A DNA stretch of 58,940 nucleotides, from positions 1 through 58,940 of the forward strand of contig JAJZFQ010000058.1 in assembly GCA_021805275.1 (NCBI GenBank). The letters are read 5' to 3'. The notes under the pieces were generated by a model, which saw only the letters and a program-made list of their open reading frames with translations, was not told the origin of the DNA and searched no databases. The position numbers and the translations under genes are program-made. This DNA is from Pseudomonadota bacterium. GTDB lineage: Bacteria > Pseudomonadota > Gammaproteobacteria > Steroidobacterales > Steroidobacteraceae. Of the stretch, positions 26,638 through 36,120 are shown piece after piece. How positions within the stretch are numbered: position 1 is the stretch's first letter; every line of letters starts with the position of its first letter.

Positions 26638-27476
26638 GACAGTCGGTTATCTCCGGAATCGCCGAGCAGCCGATGCGGATGCGCGTAGACGACATGTTGG
26701 CGCTCGCGCGCGAACGCCACCAGGGTCACTCCCGCCTGGCGCGCCAGGCGCACCGCGAGCGCCGTGGGAGCAGACATCGCGGCGATGAAGGCAATGCCGA
26801 CTGCGGCGCTCTTCTGCACCATCTCGAAACTCGCCCGGCTGGTCAGCAGCACGAAGCCCTCGCTGAGCGCCGCTCCGGCCCGCACCCGCGCCCCGATCAG
26901 CTTATCGAGTGCGTTGTGCCGGCCCACGTCCTCGCGCACCGTCTCGATGCCACCGCCGGGGCGCACCCAGGCGGCGGCGTGCACGCTGCCGGTCTGCGCA
27001 TTCAGCGGCTGCAGCGCCGCCAGTGCCACGATGGCCGCATGCAACTCGTGGGTGCTCACGGTGGGGCCGGCGCCGACCGCCGTGACCGGGCCCACGGCCT
27101 GCTCGAGTGATTCCACCCCGCACAGCCCGCAGCCGGTCCGCCCGGTCAAGTGGCGGCGCCGCTCGAGCAGCGCGGTGAAGCGCTCCCAGGCGACGCTCAC
27201 GCGCACCTCGGCCGCCTCGGCGGCATAGCGCACTTCCACACCGCGGATCTGCGCAGACTGCTCGACCAGGCGCTCACTCAAGGTGAAGCCCACGGCAAAG
27301 TCCTCAAGGTCCGCCGGCGTGGCCAGCATGACCCCGTGGGGCACGTCCTCGTACACGAGCGCGACCGGGACCTCCTCGGCGACCCGCTCGAGCGCCGGTC
27401 CGGACGCACCCGGCCGCCAGCGCTCGACCTCGAACTGCGCTATGAGGGGCGCCGGCGCGGAGCGCGTCTCAGGCAT
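26634..27476 (-). CDS. fdhD: Formate dehydrogenase accessory sulfurtransferase
   Basis: A 280-residue FdhD, which transfers sulfur from a cysteine desulfurase to the molybdenum cofactor to activate formate dehydrogenase. The GRTGCGLCG motif provides the active-site Cys pair. VREDVGRHNALDKLIG and LTSRASFEMVQKSAAVGI are the conserved Moco-binding segments. Its start overlaps the end of fdsA by eight bases and its stop overlaps fdsD by four, so it is translated together with the enzyme it matures. Confidence 0.95.
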   Translation of the reverse strand: MPETRSAPAPLIAQFEVERWRPGASGPALERVAEEVPVALVYEDVPHGVMLATPADLEDFAVGFTLSERLVEQSAQIRGVEVRYAAEAAEVRVSVAWERFTALLERRRHLTGRTGCGLCGVESLEQAVGPVTAVGAGPTVSTHELHAAIVALAALQPLNAQTGSVHAAAWVRPGGGIETVREDVGRHNALDKLIGARVRAGAALSEGFVLLTSRASFEMVQKSAAVGIAFIAAMSAPTALAVRLARQAGVTLVAFARERQHVVYAHPHRLLGDSGDNRLS

Positions 27477-30315
27477 GCGCCGGATCGCGCGTGCGCCCGG
27501 CGTAGCGGGCCTGAGCTGCGCGCGTGCGCCAGGCCTCGGCCTGGGAGATGCGCACGACCTGGACGGCGGTCACTTTGTACTCCGGACAGTTCGTGGCCCA
27601 GTCGGAATTCTCCGTGGTGACGACATTGGCCTGCGTCTGCGGGAAGTGAAATGTGGTGTAGACCACCCCGGGGGCGATCCGATCGCTCACCCGGGCGCGC
27701 AGCACTGTCTCGCCGGAGCGGCTGGCAAGTCCCACCCAGTCCCCATCAAGGATGCCCCGTGTCTCGGCATCGTGCGGATGGATCTCGAGCAGATCCTCGG
27801 TATGCCACACCACGTTGTCGGTGCGCCGGGTCTGCGCCCCGACGTTGTACTGCGAGAGGATCCGCCCCGTGGTCAGGATCAGCGGGAAGCGGCTGTTAAC
27901 CCGCTCCGGCGTCGCCACGTACTCGGTGACGAAGAAACGCCCCTTGCCGCGCACGAAGTGTCCGACGTGCATGGTCGGGGTTCCCTCGGGGGCCGCCTCA
28001 TTGCACGGCCATTGGATGCTGCCTAGGCGATCGAGCTTCTCGTAGGACACGCCGGTGAAGGTCGGAGTCAGGCGCGCGATCTCGTCCATGATCTCGGACG
28101 GATGGCGGTAGCTCATCGGGTAGCCGAGCGCGTTCGACAGCAACATCGTGACTTCCCAGTCGGCGTAGCCGGCGCGCGGCGGCATCACGCGGCGCACGCG
28201 CGAGATGCGCCGCTCGGCGTTCGTGAACGTGCCGTCCTTCTCCAGGAAGGACGAGCCCGGCAAGAACACGTGCGCGAACTGCGCCGTCTCGTTGAGGAAC
28301 AGGTCCTGCACGATCACGCATTCCATCGCCTCCATGGCACGGGTAACGTGGTTCGTGTCGGGGTCGGACTGCACGATGTCCTCACCCTGCACGTACAGCG
28401 CGCGGAACGTGCCGTCGAGGGCCGCCTCGAACATGTTCGGGATACGCAGTCCCGGCTCGGCATCGAGCCGCACGCCCCAGGACTGCTCGAACAGCGCGCG
28501 CGCGACCGGATCGGACACGTGTCGGTAGCCGCTGAATTCGTGCGGGAATGAGCCCATATCGCATGAGCCCTGCACGTTGTTCTGGCCGCGCAGCGGATTG
28601 ACGCCGACGCCCTCGCGACCGATGTTGCCCGTCGCCATGGCGAGGTTCGCCAGCGCCATCACCGCCGTGGAACCCTGGCTGTGCTCGGTCACTCCGAGCC
28701 CGTAGTAGATCGCCCCGTTCCCGCCGGTGGCGTACAGGCGCGCCGCGGCGCGCACCAGCTCGGCCGGCACCCCGGTGACCTCGGCGAGCGCCTCGGGCGA
28801 GTTGCGCGGCTCACAGACGAATGCCTTCCAGCGCTGGTAGGAAGGCGCCTCGCAGCGCTCGGCGACGTAGTCCTCGCGCGTCAGGCCCTCGGTCACCACC
28901 ACGTGCGCGAGCGCGTTGAGCATCGCGACGTTGGTGCCGGGCTGCAACTGCAAATGGAACGCCGCGGTCACGTGCGGGGTACGGACCAGGCTGATGGCGC
29001 GCGGGTCGATGACGATCAGCTTGGCGCCCTCGCGCAGCCGCTGCTTCATCTGCGATGCGAACACCGGGTGGCCGTCGGTCGGGTTGGCGCCGATCAGCAG
29101 CATCACGTCCGCCTCGCGCACCGAAGTGAACGCCTGCGTCCCGGCCGACTCCCCGAGCGTGCTCTTCAGGCCGTAGCCGGTCGGCGAGTGACACACGCGC
29201 GCGCAGGTGTCGACGTTGTTGTTGCCGAAGGCGGCGCGCACCAGTTTCTGCACGAGGAAGGTCTCCTCGTTGGTGCAGCGCGAGGAGGTGATTCCGCCGA
29301 CCGAATCGCGGCCGTGTTTCGCCTGGATGCGGCGGATCTCGCTTACCGCATAACCGATCGCCTCGTCCCAGGACACTTCGCGCCACGGTTCGCGGATGCT
29401 CTTGCGGACCATCGGCTTGAGCTGCCGGTCCGAGTGCGTCGCGTAGCCGTACGCGAAGCGGCCCTTGACGCACGCGTGGCCGTGATTGGCGTCGCCGTCC
29501 CGGTTCGGCACCATGCGCAGCACCTCGGGCGCCTCGGCCGTGCCGCCGACCTCCGCGGTGAAGCTGCAGCCGACCCCGCAGTAGGCGCAGGTGGTCGTGA
29601 CCGCCTGCGTGCGCGGAATGCTGCGCGTGAGGGCCTTCTCACTGAGCGCCGCCGTCGGACAGGCCTCGACGCACGCGCCGCACGAGACGCACTCGGAATC
29701 CAGAAACGGCTGATCCTCGCTGGCGGCGATCTTGGAGGCGAAGCCACGTCCCTGCACGGTGAGGGCGAAGGTCCCCTGAACCTCGTCGCAGGCGCGCACG
29801 CAGCGCGAGCAGACGATGCACAGCTGCGGATCGAACTGAAAATACGGGTTGCTGCCGTCCACCTCGAGCGGCCGGTGCACCGCCCCGGGGGCGTAGGAGC
29901 TGTGCGTCACGCCGACCGCGGCGGCCATGGACTGCAGCTCGCAATGCCCGTCGGCGGGGCAGCCCTCGCACTCGAGCGGATGGTCCGACACGTACAGGTC
30001 GATGACGCCGCGGCGCAGCTTGTGCAACTGCGCCGATTGGGTGGTGACCTTCATGCCGGCCTCCACCAGGGTGGTGCAGGAGGCCGGATAGCCCCGGCGA
30101 CCCTCGATCTGCACCAGGCACAGCCGGCACGATCCGAACGCCTTCAGCGTGTCGGTGGCGCACAGCTTCGGCACGTCGACGCCGACGAGTGCCGCGGCAC
30201 GCATGACCGAGGTGCCCGTCGGCACCGTGACCTCATGGCCGTCGATCTGCAAAGTGACCGGCGCGCCCGCGACGGGGACCGCCGTACCATGATCGTGGTG
30301 ATCGAGTGCAAACAT
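27469..30315 (-). CDS. fdsA: NAD-dependent formate dehydrogenase alpha (catalytic) subunit
   Basis: A 948-residue molybdopterin enzyme that oxidises formate to carbon dioxide. In order it has an N-terminal [2Fe-2S] domain (CATDTLKAFGSCRLC, then C80), a HxxxCxxCxxxxxC cluster motif (CEGCPADGHC near 116-125), a two-cluster ferredoxin module (CSRCVRAC at 169-176 and CVSCGACVEACP at 209-220), and a catalytic domain starting with CAYCGVGC (243-250). The metal ligand is Cys 375 in ARVCHSPTG, so it does not use selenocysteine. The start at 30315 has GGAGG upstream; an ATG 33 bases earlier is possible. Confidence 0.95.
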   Translation of the reverse strand: MFALDHHDHGTAVPVAGAPVTLQIDGHEVTVPTGTSVMRAAALVGVDVPKLCATDTLKAFGSCRLCLVQIEGRRGYPASCTTLVEAGMKVTTQSAQLHKLRRGVIDLYVSDHPLECEGCPADGHCELQSMAAAVGVTHSSYAPGAVHRPLEVDGSNPYFQFDPQLCIVCSRCVRACDEVQGTFALTVQGRGFASKIAASEDQPFLDSECVSCGACVEACPTAALSEKALTRSIPRTQAVTTTCAYCGVGCSFTAEVGGTAEAPEVLRMVPNRDGDANHGHACVKGRFAYGYATHSDRQLKPMVRKSIREPWREVSWDEAIGYAVSEIRRIQAKHGRDSVGGITSSRCTNEETFLVQKLVRAAFGNNNVDTCARVCHSPTGYGLKSTLGESAGTQAFTSVREADVMLLIGANPTDGHPVFASQMKQRLREGAKLIVIDPRAISLVRTPHVTAAFHLQLQPGTNVAMLNALAHVVVTEGLTREDYVAERCEAPSYQRWKAFVCEPRNSPEALAEVTGVPAELVRAAARLYATGGNGAIYYGLGVTEHSQGSTAVMALANLAMATGNIGREGVGVNPLRGQNNVQGSCDMGSFPHEFSGYRHVSDPVARALFEQSWGVRLDAEPGLRIPNMFEAALDGTFRALYVQGEDIVQSDPDTNHVTRAMEAMECVIVQDLFLNETAQFAHVFLPGSSFLEKDGTFTNAERRISRVRRVMPPRAGYADWEVTMLLSNALGYPMSYRHPSEIMDEIARLTPTFTGVSYEKLDRLGSIQWPCNEAAPEGTPTMHVGHFVRGKGRFFVTEYVATPERVNSRFPLILTTGRILSQYNVGAQTRRTDNVVWHTEDLLEIHPHDAETRGILDGDWVGLASRSGETVLRARVSDRIAPGVVYTTFHFPQTQANVVTTENSDWATNCPEYKVTAVQVVRISQAEAWRTRAAQARYAGRTRDPAHA

Positions 30316-30369
30316 CGTCAACGCCTCCGACGCCGTCGGCGGCCGCAACCGGCCGCGCCCGCGCGTCCT

Positions 30370-31911
30370 TCAATGCTGCGCGTGCCCAAGGAAATCTTCC
30401 CGGAAATGCTGCACAGCGCTGCGCACCGGGAAGGGAGTCATGCCGCCGAGCCCGCACAACGAGCCCTGCAGCATCAGCTCGCACAAGTCCTCGAGCCGCT
30501 CCAGATTGCCGCGCGGATCGCGGCCCTGGATGATCTGATCGAGCAGTTCCATGCCGCGGGTTGAGCCGATCCGGCAGGGAGTGCACTTGCCGCAGGACTC
30601 GATCGCGCAGAACTCCATCGCGTAGCGGGCCATGCGCACCATGTCGACCGTGTCGTCGAAGGCGACGATGCCACCGTGGCCGAGCATGGCCCCGCTGGCG
30701 GCGAGCGCCTCGTAATCGACCGGAGTATCGAACTGCGCGGCCGGCACGTACGCCCCGAGCGGTCCGCCGATCTGCACCGCGCGGATCGGGCGTCCGCTCG
30801 CCGAGCCGCCGCCGTAATCATAGAGGAGTTCGCGCAGCGTCAGCCCGAAAGCGCGTTCGACCAGCCCGCCGCGCTTGATGTTGCCGGCGAGCTGCAGCGG
30901 CAGCGTGCCGCGCGACTTGCCCATGCCGAACCCGGCGTAGAACTCCGCGCCCTCGCGCAGGATCAACGGCACCGTGGCGAGCGTGATCACGTTGTTGACG
31001 ATCGTCGGGCGACCGAACAGACCCCGGATGGCCGGCAGCGGCGGACGCACGCGCACCTCGCCGCGGCGTCCCTCGAGGCTCTCGAGCATCGAGGTTTCCT
31101 CGCCGCACACGTACGCCCCGGCGCCAAGGCGGACCTCGAGGTCGAAGCGCCGACCGCTGCCCAAGACGTCCGCGCCGAGGTAATCGGCTGCGTACGCCGC
31201 GGCGATCGCCCGGGTCAGCGCGCGCCCGGCATGAGGATACTCGGCGCGCAGGTAGATATAGCCCTGGGTCGCCCCGACGGCGGTGCCGGCGATGGTCATG
31301 CCCTCGATCAGGCTGAGCGGATCGCCCTCCATGAGCATCCGATCGGAGAACGTCCCGGAGTCCCCCTCGTCGGCATTGCAGGTCACGTACTTCTGGCCGG
31401 TCGCCTGCTCGAGCACCGTCTTCCACTTGATGCCGGTGGGAAAGGCCGCCCCGCCCCGGCCGCGCAGCCCGGAGCGCAGCACCTGCTCGACGACGGCCGC
31501 CGGCGCCATCGAGAGCGCGCGGCGCAGGCCCTGGTAACCGCCATGGGCGAGGTAGTCCGCTACGCAGCACGGATCGGTGAGACCGACGCGCTCGAAAGTC
31601 AGGCGCTGCTGATTGGCGAACCAGGCGAGCCGACCCGCCTCCCCGAGCTGCAGCCGGTGGGCACCGCCCTCGAGCCAGTGCGCATCGAACAGGCTCGGCA
31701 CCTCTGCCGGGCTCACCGGTCCGTAGGCGATGCGCTTGCCGGCGCAGGCCACTTCCACCAGCGGCTCAAGCCAGTAGGCGCCACGCGAGCCGTTGCGCAC
31801 CAGCTCAACCTCGAGTCCGCGCGCGACCGCCTCGCGGCTGATCGCGGCGCAGACCTCGTCGGCGCCGAGCGACAGGGCACCGGAGTCGCCGGGAACGTAA
31901 ATCGTGCTCAT
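30370..31911 (-). CDS. fdsB: NAD-dependent formate dehydrogenase beta subunit
   Basis: A 513-residue NuoF-like subunit with an N-terminal thioredoxin-like domain, as in FdsB. It carries FMN- and NAD-binding motifs ([16 protein letters not shown] and [14 protein letters not shown]), the [16 protein letters not shown] region, and the [4Fe-4S] motif [16 protein letters not shown] near the C-terminus. It passes electrons from the alpha subunit to NAD+. The ATG overlaps the fdsG stop by four bases, and 54 bases separate it from fdsA. Confidence 0.95.
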   Translation of the reverse strand: MSTIYVPGDSGALSLGADEVCAAISREAVARGLEVELVRNGSRGAYWLEPLVEVACAGKRIAYGPVSPAEVPSLFDAHWLEGGAHRLQLGEAGRLAWFANQQRLTFERVGLTDPCCVADYLAHGGYQGLRRALSMAPAAVVEQVLRSGLRGRGGAAFPTGIKWKTVLEQATGQKYVTCNADEGDSGTFSDRMLMEGDPLSLIEGMTIAGTAVGATQGYIYLRAEYPHAGRALTRAIAAAYAADYLGADVLGSGRRFDLEVRLGAGAYVCGEETSMLESLEGRRGEVRVRPPLPAIRGLFGRPTIVNNVITLATVPLILREGAEFYAGFGMGKSRGTLPLQLAGNIKRGGLVERAFGLTLRELLYDYGGGSASGRPIRAVQIGGPLGAYVPAAQFDTPVDYEALAASGAMLGHGGIVAFDDTVDMVRMARYAMEFCAIESCGKCTPCRIGSTRGMELLDQIIQGRDPRGNLERLEDLCELMLQGSLCGLGGMTPFPVRSAVQHFREDFLGHAQH

Positions 31912-32399
31912 GCTTCAGTGCCTGCCGGGGCGTTCAGCGCCCCCAGCAGTCCATCGAGACGCGCCGGCGTCATGCGCCCATAGGGGCGGCCGTCGAGCAT
32001 CACCGCCGGCGAGCAGGCACAGTTACCCAGACAGTAGACCGGCTCGAGCGAGAGGCGTCCGTCGGGGGTGCTCTCGTGGAAGTCCACCCCGAGGCGCGTG
32101 CGCGCATGCTCGGCGAGCGCTTCCCCGCCGACCGCCTGGCAGGACTCCGCCCGGCACACCTGCAGGACGTGCCGTCCGGGCGGCGCGGAGCGGAAATGGT
32201 GGTAGAAGGTCACGACGCCGTGCACGTCGGCCCGCGAGAGATTGAGCCCCTCGGCGATCAGGCCGATCGAGTGCGGGGGGATGAAGCCGATGGCCGCCTG
32301 CACCGCGTGCAGGACCTCGAGCAACGGTCCGGGCCGGTCCTTGAACTGAGCCAAGATCCGGCTGACCTCTTGGCTCTGATCCACTGCGGGTGTTTGCAT
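31908..32399 (-). CDS. fdsG: NAD-dependent formate dehydrogenase gamma subunit
   Basis: A 163-residue NuoE-like subunit with a thioredoxin-fold [2Fe-2S] domain. Cluster ligands are CRAESC and, later, CLGNCAC. The N-terminal helical bundle ([17 protein letters not shown], then [14 protein letters not shown]) is typical. It starts the fds operon. The ATG at 32399 was preferred to one at 32423 because a TATACT box (32413-32408) lies between them and would put transcription start downstream of the longer start. Confidence 0.93.
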   Translation of the reverse strand: MQTPAVDQSQEVSRILAQFKDRPGPLLEVLHAVQAAIGFIPPHSIGLIAEGLNLSRADVHGVVTFYHHFRSAPPGRHVLQVCRAESCQAVGGEALAEHARTRLGVDFHESTPDGRLSLEPVYCLGNCACSPAVMLDGRPYGRMTPARLDGLLGALNAPAGTEA

Positions 32400-32407
32400 G
32401 GCCGACC

Positions 32408-32434
32408 AGTATACCGGCCTCATGCGAGCACAGT
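32408..32434 (-). promoter_or_regulatory. Promoter of the fds operon
   Basis: On the minus strand a TATACT box (32413-32408) ends eight bases before the fdsG ATG. CTGACT, four of six matches to the -35 consensus, lies about 18 bp upstream. The leader would be one or two bases at most and there is no Shine-Dalgarno sequence. Confidence 0.5.
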
Positions 32435-32516
32435 CAGCACCGCGCCGCGGGCGGCCCGCCGCCAGCGTCCCCTGTTCAATAATCGAGACGACCGTTGCGC
32501 GCGCGGCGGCCGGGGA

Positions 32517-33374
32517 CTAGGCGTCCAGCAGCCGCGCGTGGTGCCGCAGGTGATCCTCGATCAGGCTCGAGATGAAGTAATAGCCGTGATCGTAGCCCTC
32601 GTGACGACGCAGCGTCAGGCGCAGCCCGCTCTTCTGGCACGCCTGCTGGAGCAGGTGCGGATGCAGTTGCTCGGCCAGGAACTGATCGGCAAGACCCTGA
32701 TCGACCAGCAGCGGCGGACGGCCGCTCGCGTCCTTCACTTCCGCGGCGAGCTCGGTGGCATCGTACTGCGCCCACGGGCCGGGATCGGCGCCGAGATAGC
32801 CGCCGAAGGCCTTGCGGCCCCACGGGCACTGGCGCGGCGCGCTGATCGGTGCGAACGCCGAGATCGAGCGGTACAGCTGCGGGTTGCGCAGCCCGAGCAC
32901 GAGTGCCCCGTGCCCGCCCATGGAGTGACCGAAGATGCCGGTGCGCGCCGCATCGGCCGGAAAGTTCGCCGTGATCAGCGCGCGCAGCTCCTGCGTGACG
33001 TAGGTGTACATGCGGAAATGCTTCGACCAGGGCGCCTCGGTGGCATCCAAGTAAAAGCCCGCGCCGAGACCGAAGTCCCACGAATCGCTCTCCCCGGGCA
33101 GGTTCACGCCCCGCGGACTGGTGTCCGGCGCGACCAGCATCAGGCCGAGCTCGGCGGCCACGCGCTGCGCCCCGGCCTTGATCATGAAGGTCTCCTCGGT
33201 GCAGGTCAGCCCCGCCAGGTAGTACAGCACCGGCACGCGCCCGGCGGCGGCCTGCGGCGGGGTGAAGACCGAGAAGCGCATCGCGCAGGCGGTGCTCGCG
33301 GCAGCGTGCCGGTAGAAACCCACCGTGCCGCCGAAGCAGCGATGCTGGCTCAATGTCTCGAAGGGCTGGCTCAT
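32517..33374 (-). CDS. fghA: S-formylglutathione hydrolase
   Basis: A 285-residue esterase-D-type serine hydrolase that cleaves S-formylglutathione to glutathione and formate. The nucleophile elbow is GHSMGGHGAL. The N-terminal segment LSQHRCFGGTVGFYRH and the PVLYYLAGLTCTEETFMIKAGAQRVAAELG region (in outline) are diagnostic, and the C-terminal HEGYDHGYYFI supplies the catalytic His. AGGTGAT lies before the ATG. Placement directly upstream of formate dehydrogenase links formaldehyde detoxification to NADH production. No glutathione-dependent formaldehyde dehydrogenase gene lies in the window. Confidence 0.95.
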   Translation of the reverse strand: MSQPFETLSQHRCFGGTVGFYRHAAASTACAMRFSVFTPPQAAAGRVPVLYYLAGLTCTEETFMIKAGAQRVAAELGLMLVAPDTSPRGVNLPGESDSWDFGLGAGFYLDATEAPWSKHFRMYTYVTQELRALITANFPADAARTGIFGHSMGGHGALVLGLRNPQLYRSISAFAPISAPRQCPWGRKAFGGYLGADPGPWAQYDATELAAEVKDASGRPPLLVDQGLADQFLAEQLHPHLLQQACQKSGLRLTLRRHEGYDHGYYFISSLIEDHLRHHARLLDA

Positions 33375-33436
33375 CGGATCACCTGTGCGTGTCGTGGGCC
33401 GCTCGGCGCGACCCCGATTGACTGCGGGGCATCCAT

Positions 33437-34969
33437 TTAATCATTCACCGCGGGGTGCGCAAGCGCGCCCGGGGCGTGTGCGCTCGCCAGTGCCGGGCCC
33501 TGCCAACCACCGCCGAGCGCCTTGTACAGGCGCACCAGGTCGAGCGAGACCGTGGTGGTGGAGCTCGCCAGCGCCAGCTCGTTCTGCAGCTCGCTGCGCT
33601 CGGCATCGAGCACCACGATGAAATTGTCGACGCCGCTCGCGTAGCGCTGGCGCGCGAGCGCCAGGGCGTTGCGGCTGTGCTTGACCGCCGTCCCGAGCGC
33701 CACGCGCTGGCGCTGATCGGCGCCGTAGTCCGCGAGCGCATCCTCCACCTGGTTGAGCGCATTGAGCACCGTGCGCGCGTACTCGACGCCGGCCTGTCTG
33801 GCCTGCAGGCGGCGCAGCCGAACCGTGGCGCTGATCCGTCCGCCCTCGAAGATCGGCAGATCGATCGCGGGACCGAAGGTCGCGAAGTGGCTGGCCGTCT
33901 GCACCAGCTGGCTCAGCCCCTCGGACTGATAGCCACCGGCGGCGTTCAAGGTGATCTTCGGGAAGAACTCCGAGATCGCCACGCCGATCTCGGCGGTGGC
34001 CGCGTGCAGATTGGCCTCCGCGGCGCGGATATCCGGGCGGCGTCGCAGCAGATCCGCCGGCAGCCCGATCGGCACCTCGGGCGGCACCGGCGGCACGGGA
34101 CGCACGTGCACAAGCTCGGCGCGCAGCGCCTCGGGCGGGCGGGCCATCAGGTTGCCCAGCTGATTGATGTCCACGGTGATCTGTGCGGCCGCAAGCGGCA
34201 GCTGCGCGCGCGTGGCGTTCACTTCCGTGGCCGCGTTCTGCACATCCAGGTCGGAGGTCAGCCCCGCCTCGTAGCGGTCACGCGTCAGCTTCAGCAGGGC
34301 GCGCTGCGTGGCGAGAGTGCGCTGCAGTATCGCCTGGCGCATCTGCGCGCCGCGCAGCTCGATGTAGGTCTGCGCCACGTCGCTGACCATGCTGAGCGCA
34401 ACGCCGCGGGCCTCGTACACCGCCGCGTGGGTGCTGGCGTTGGCCGCCTCGACCGCCCGGCGCGTGCCACCGAACAGATCGAGCCCCCAGGACACCCCGA
34501 GCCCCAGCTGATACTGGTTGTACGGGTTGGTGATGCTCGCCGGCACGCCGGGGAACTTGCCGCTGAAGAGAAAGCCGTTCGGTGTGTTGGTGCTGATGCG
34601 CTGGCGGCTCCAGGCGGCGTTGGCATCGATGCTCGGCCAGAGCGCCCCGGAGAGTGCCTGGGTCTGTGCCTCGGCCTCCTCGACCCGCAGTGCCGCCTCG
34701 CGCAGATCGAGGTTCTCGGCGACCGACTGGCGCACCAGGGAGGACAGCAGCGGGTCGTGGAACTGCTCCCACCAGAGGACGCTCGCCGGCTCGCGGGTGT
34801 TGATCCGCGAGGCCCCCGAGGTTCCCTCGCGCAGCGCGGTGGCGGACCACTGCGCCGGCGCGTGGGACTTGGGCTTGATGAAATTCGGGCCGACGGCGCA
34901 CCCGCCGAGCAGCAGCACGGTGCCGACGAGGCAGCCGCGCAGCGATTGATGGACGATCAGGCGGGACAT
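33437..34969 (-). CDS. NodT-family outer-membrane efflux lipoprotein
   Basis: A TolC/OprM-type outer-membrane channel of about 510 residues with lipobox LGGC (Cys 24 from the 34969 start) followed by AVGPNF. Two outer-membrane efflux repeats are visible, with typical helical segments such as LDLRGAALRVEEAEAQ-like and RRRPDIRAAEANLHAATAEIGVA. It should complete a tripartite pump with the upstream HlyD-type adaptor and ABC transporter. An in-frame ATG at 35002 overlaps the preceding permease stop (ATGA) and may be the true coupled start, adding 11 residues before the signal peptide. Confidence 0.9.
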   Translation of the reverse strand: MSRLIVHQSLRGCLVGTVLLLGGCAVGPNFIKPKSHAPAQWSATALREGTSGASRINTREPASVLWWEQFHDPLLSSLVRQSVAENLDLREAALRVEEAEAQTQALSGALWPSIDANAAWSRQRISTNTPNGFLFSGKFPGVPASITNPYNQYQLGLGVSWGLDLFGGTRRAVEAANASTHAAVYEARGVALSMVSDVAQTYIELRGAQMRQAILQRTLATQRALLKLTRDRYEAGLTSDLDVQNAATEVNATRAQLPLAAAQITVDINQLGNLMARPPEALRAELVHVRPVPPVPPEVPIGLPADLLRRRPDIRAAEANLHAATAEIGVAISEFFPKITLNAAGGYQSEGLSQLVQTASHFATFGPAIDLPIFEGGRISATVRLRRLQARQAGVEYARTVLNALNQVEDALADYGADQRQRVALGTAVKHSRNALALARQRYASGVDNFIVVLDAERSELQNELALASSTTTVSLDLVRLYKALGGGWQGPALASAHAPGALAHPAVND

Positions 34970-34998
34970 GGGCGATTCCCTATTCAACATCACGACGG

Positions 34999-36117
34999 TC
35001 ATTGCAGACGGTGACGAAACAGCCAGGACGCGCCGCTCAGCGTGATCGCGGCGATCAGCGCCAGGGGCCACAGATCGGGCAGCAACAGCTTCAGGCCCGC
35101 GCCCTCCAGATACACCCGCTGGGCTATCTGGATAGCGTAGCGCAGGGGGTTGATGCGAGTGAAGTACTGCAGCGCACGCGGCATGTTCGCGATCGGCGTG
35201 GTCAGACCCGACAGCAGCGTGAACGGCATCAGCAGCACGAACGAGTAGAGCATCGCCTGCTGCATCGTATAGGACAGTGCGGAGACTACCAGTCCGATGC
35301 CCACCGCGGCGAGCACGAACACGATGATTCCGCCGTAAAGGACAGCGAAGGATCCCTCGAACGGGATACGAAACCACAGCTGCGCCACCAGCAGCACCCC
35401 GCTCGCCTGAGCCAGCCCGATCAGCATCGCCGGCAGCGCCTTGCCGGCCATGATCTCGGCCGGCCGGATCGGCGTCACCAGGAGCTGATCGAACGTGCCC
35501 TGCTCGCGCTCGCGCGCCACCGACATCGCCGTGAGCAGCAGCGTCTGCAGCAGAGTCAGCGTGCCGATCAGGCCCGGGATCATGTCCCAGCGGGTCAGGA
35601 GATTGGGGTTATACCAGGCGCGTGCGCTCAATCGCACCGGCGGGGCGCCCTGCCCGTGCGCGGCCTGCCAGCTCGCATTGAACGAACCGATCACCGCCTG
35701 AGCGTAGCCGAGCGCGGTGCTCGCGGTGTTGGAGTTGCGCCCGTCGGCAATCAGTTGCACTGTGGCGGGACGCCCGGCAGCGAGCCGGCGGGAGAAATCC
35801 GGCGGCAGCTCGAGCGCGAGCAGCGCGCGCCGCGAGTCGATCGCGGCGCGCAGCGCCGGCTCGCTCGAAACCGTGGCAACGCGGCGGAAGATGCCGGTCC
35901 CGTCGAACCGCGCCACCAGCGCCGTGGCCGCCTCGCCGGAGCCACGCGACCACAGCGCGTAGGGCACTTGGTTGAGGTCATAGCTGGCCGCGTAACCGAA
36001 CACCAGCGTCTGCACCAGCACCGGCACCAGCAGGCTGAGGCGCGTGCGCCGGTCCTTGAGCACGGCGAGCAGTTCCTTGCGGGTGAGCGCAGCGATGCGC
36101 AGCAGCGCGGTCAGCAT
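34999..36117 (-). CDS. ybhR: ABC-2 type permease (YbhR-like)
   Basis: A 372-residue ABC-2 permease with an N-terminal membrane helix, a large extracytoplasmic domain (about 45-170) and five C-terminal helices. The segment EREQGTFDQLLVTPIRPAEIMAGKALP is the family-typical cytoplasmic loop. With its paralogue, three bases upstream, it should form the membrane heterodimer of the exporter. Its length matches E. coli YbhR (368). Symbols for this operon are assigned by gene order and length. Confidence 0.83.
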   Translation of the reverse strand: MLTALLRIAALTRKELLAVLKDRRTRLSLLVPVLVQTLVFGYAASYDLNQVPYALWSRGSGEAATALVARFDGTGIFRRVATVSSEPALRAAIDSRRALLALELPPDFSRRLAAGRPATVQLIADGRNSNTASTALGYAQAVIGSFNASWQAAHGQGAPPVRLSARAWYNPNLLTRWDMIPGLIGTLTLLQTLLLTAMSVAREREQGTFDQLLVTPIRPAEIMAGKALPAMLIGLAQASGVLLVAQLWFRIPFEGSFAVLYGGIIVFVLAAVGIGLVVSALSYTMQQAMLYSFVLLMPFTLLSGLTTPIANMPRALQYFTRINPLRYAIQIAQRVYLEGAGLKLLLPDLWPLALIAAITLSGASWLFRHRLQ

Positions 36118-36120
36118 GAC

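Noticed and set aside
28681..30564. 627-codon open frame antisense to fdsA
   Set aside because: No domain; fdsA on the opposite strand has complete cofactor motifs.
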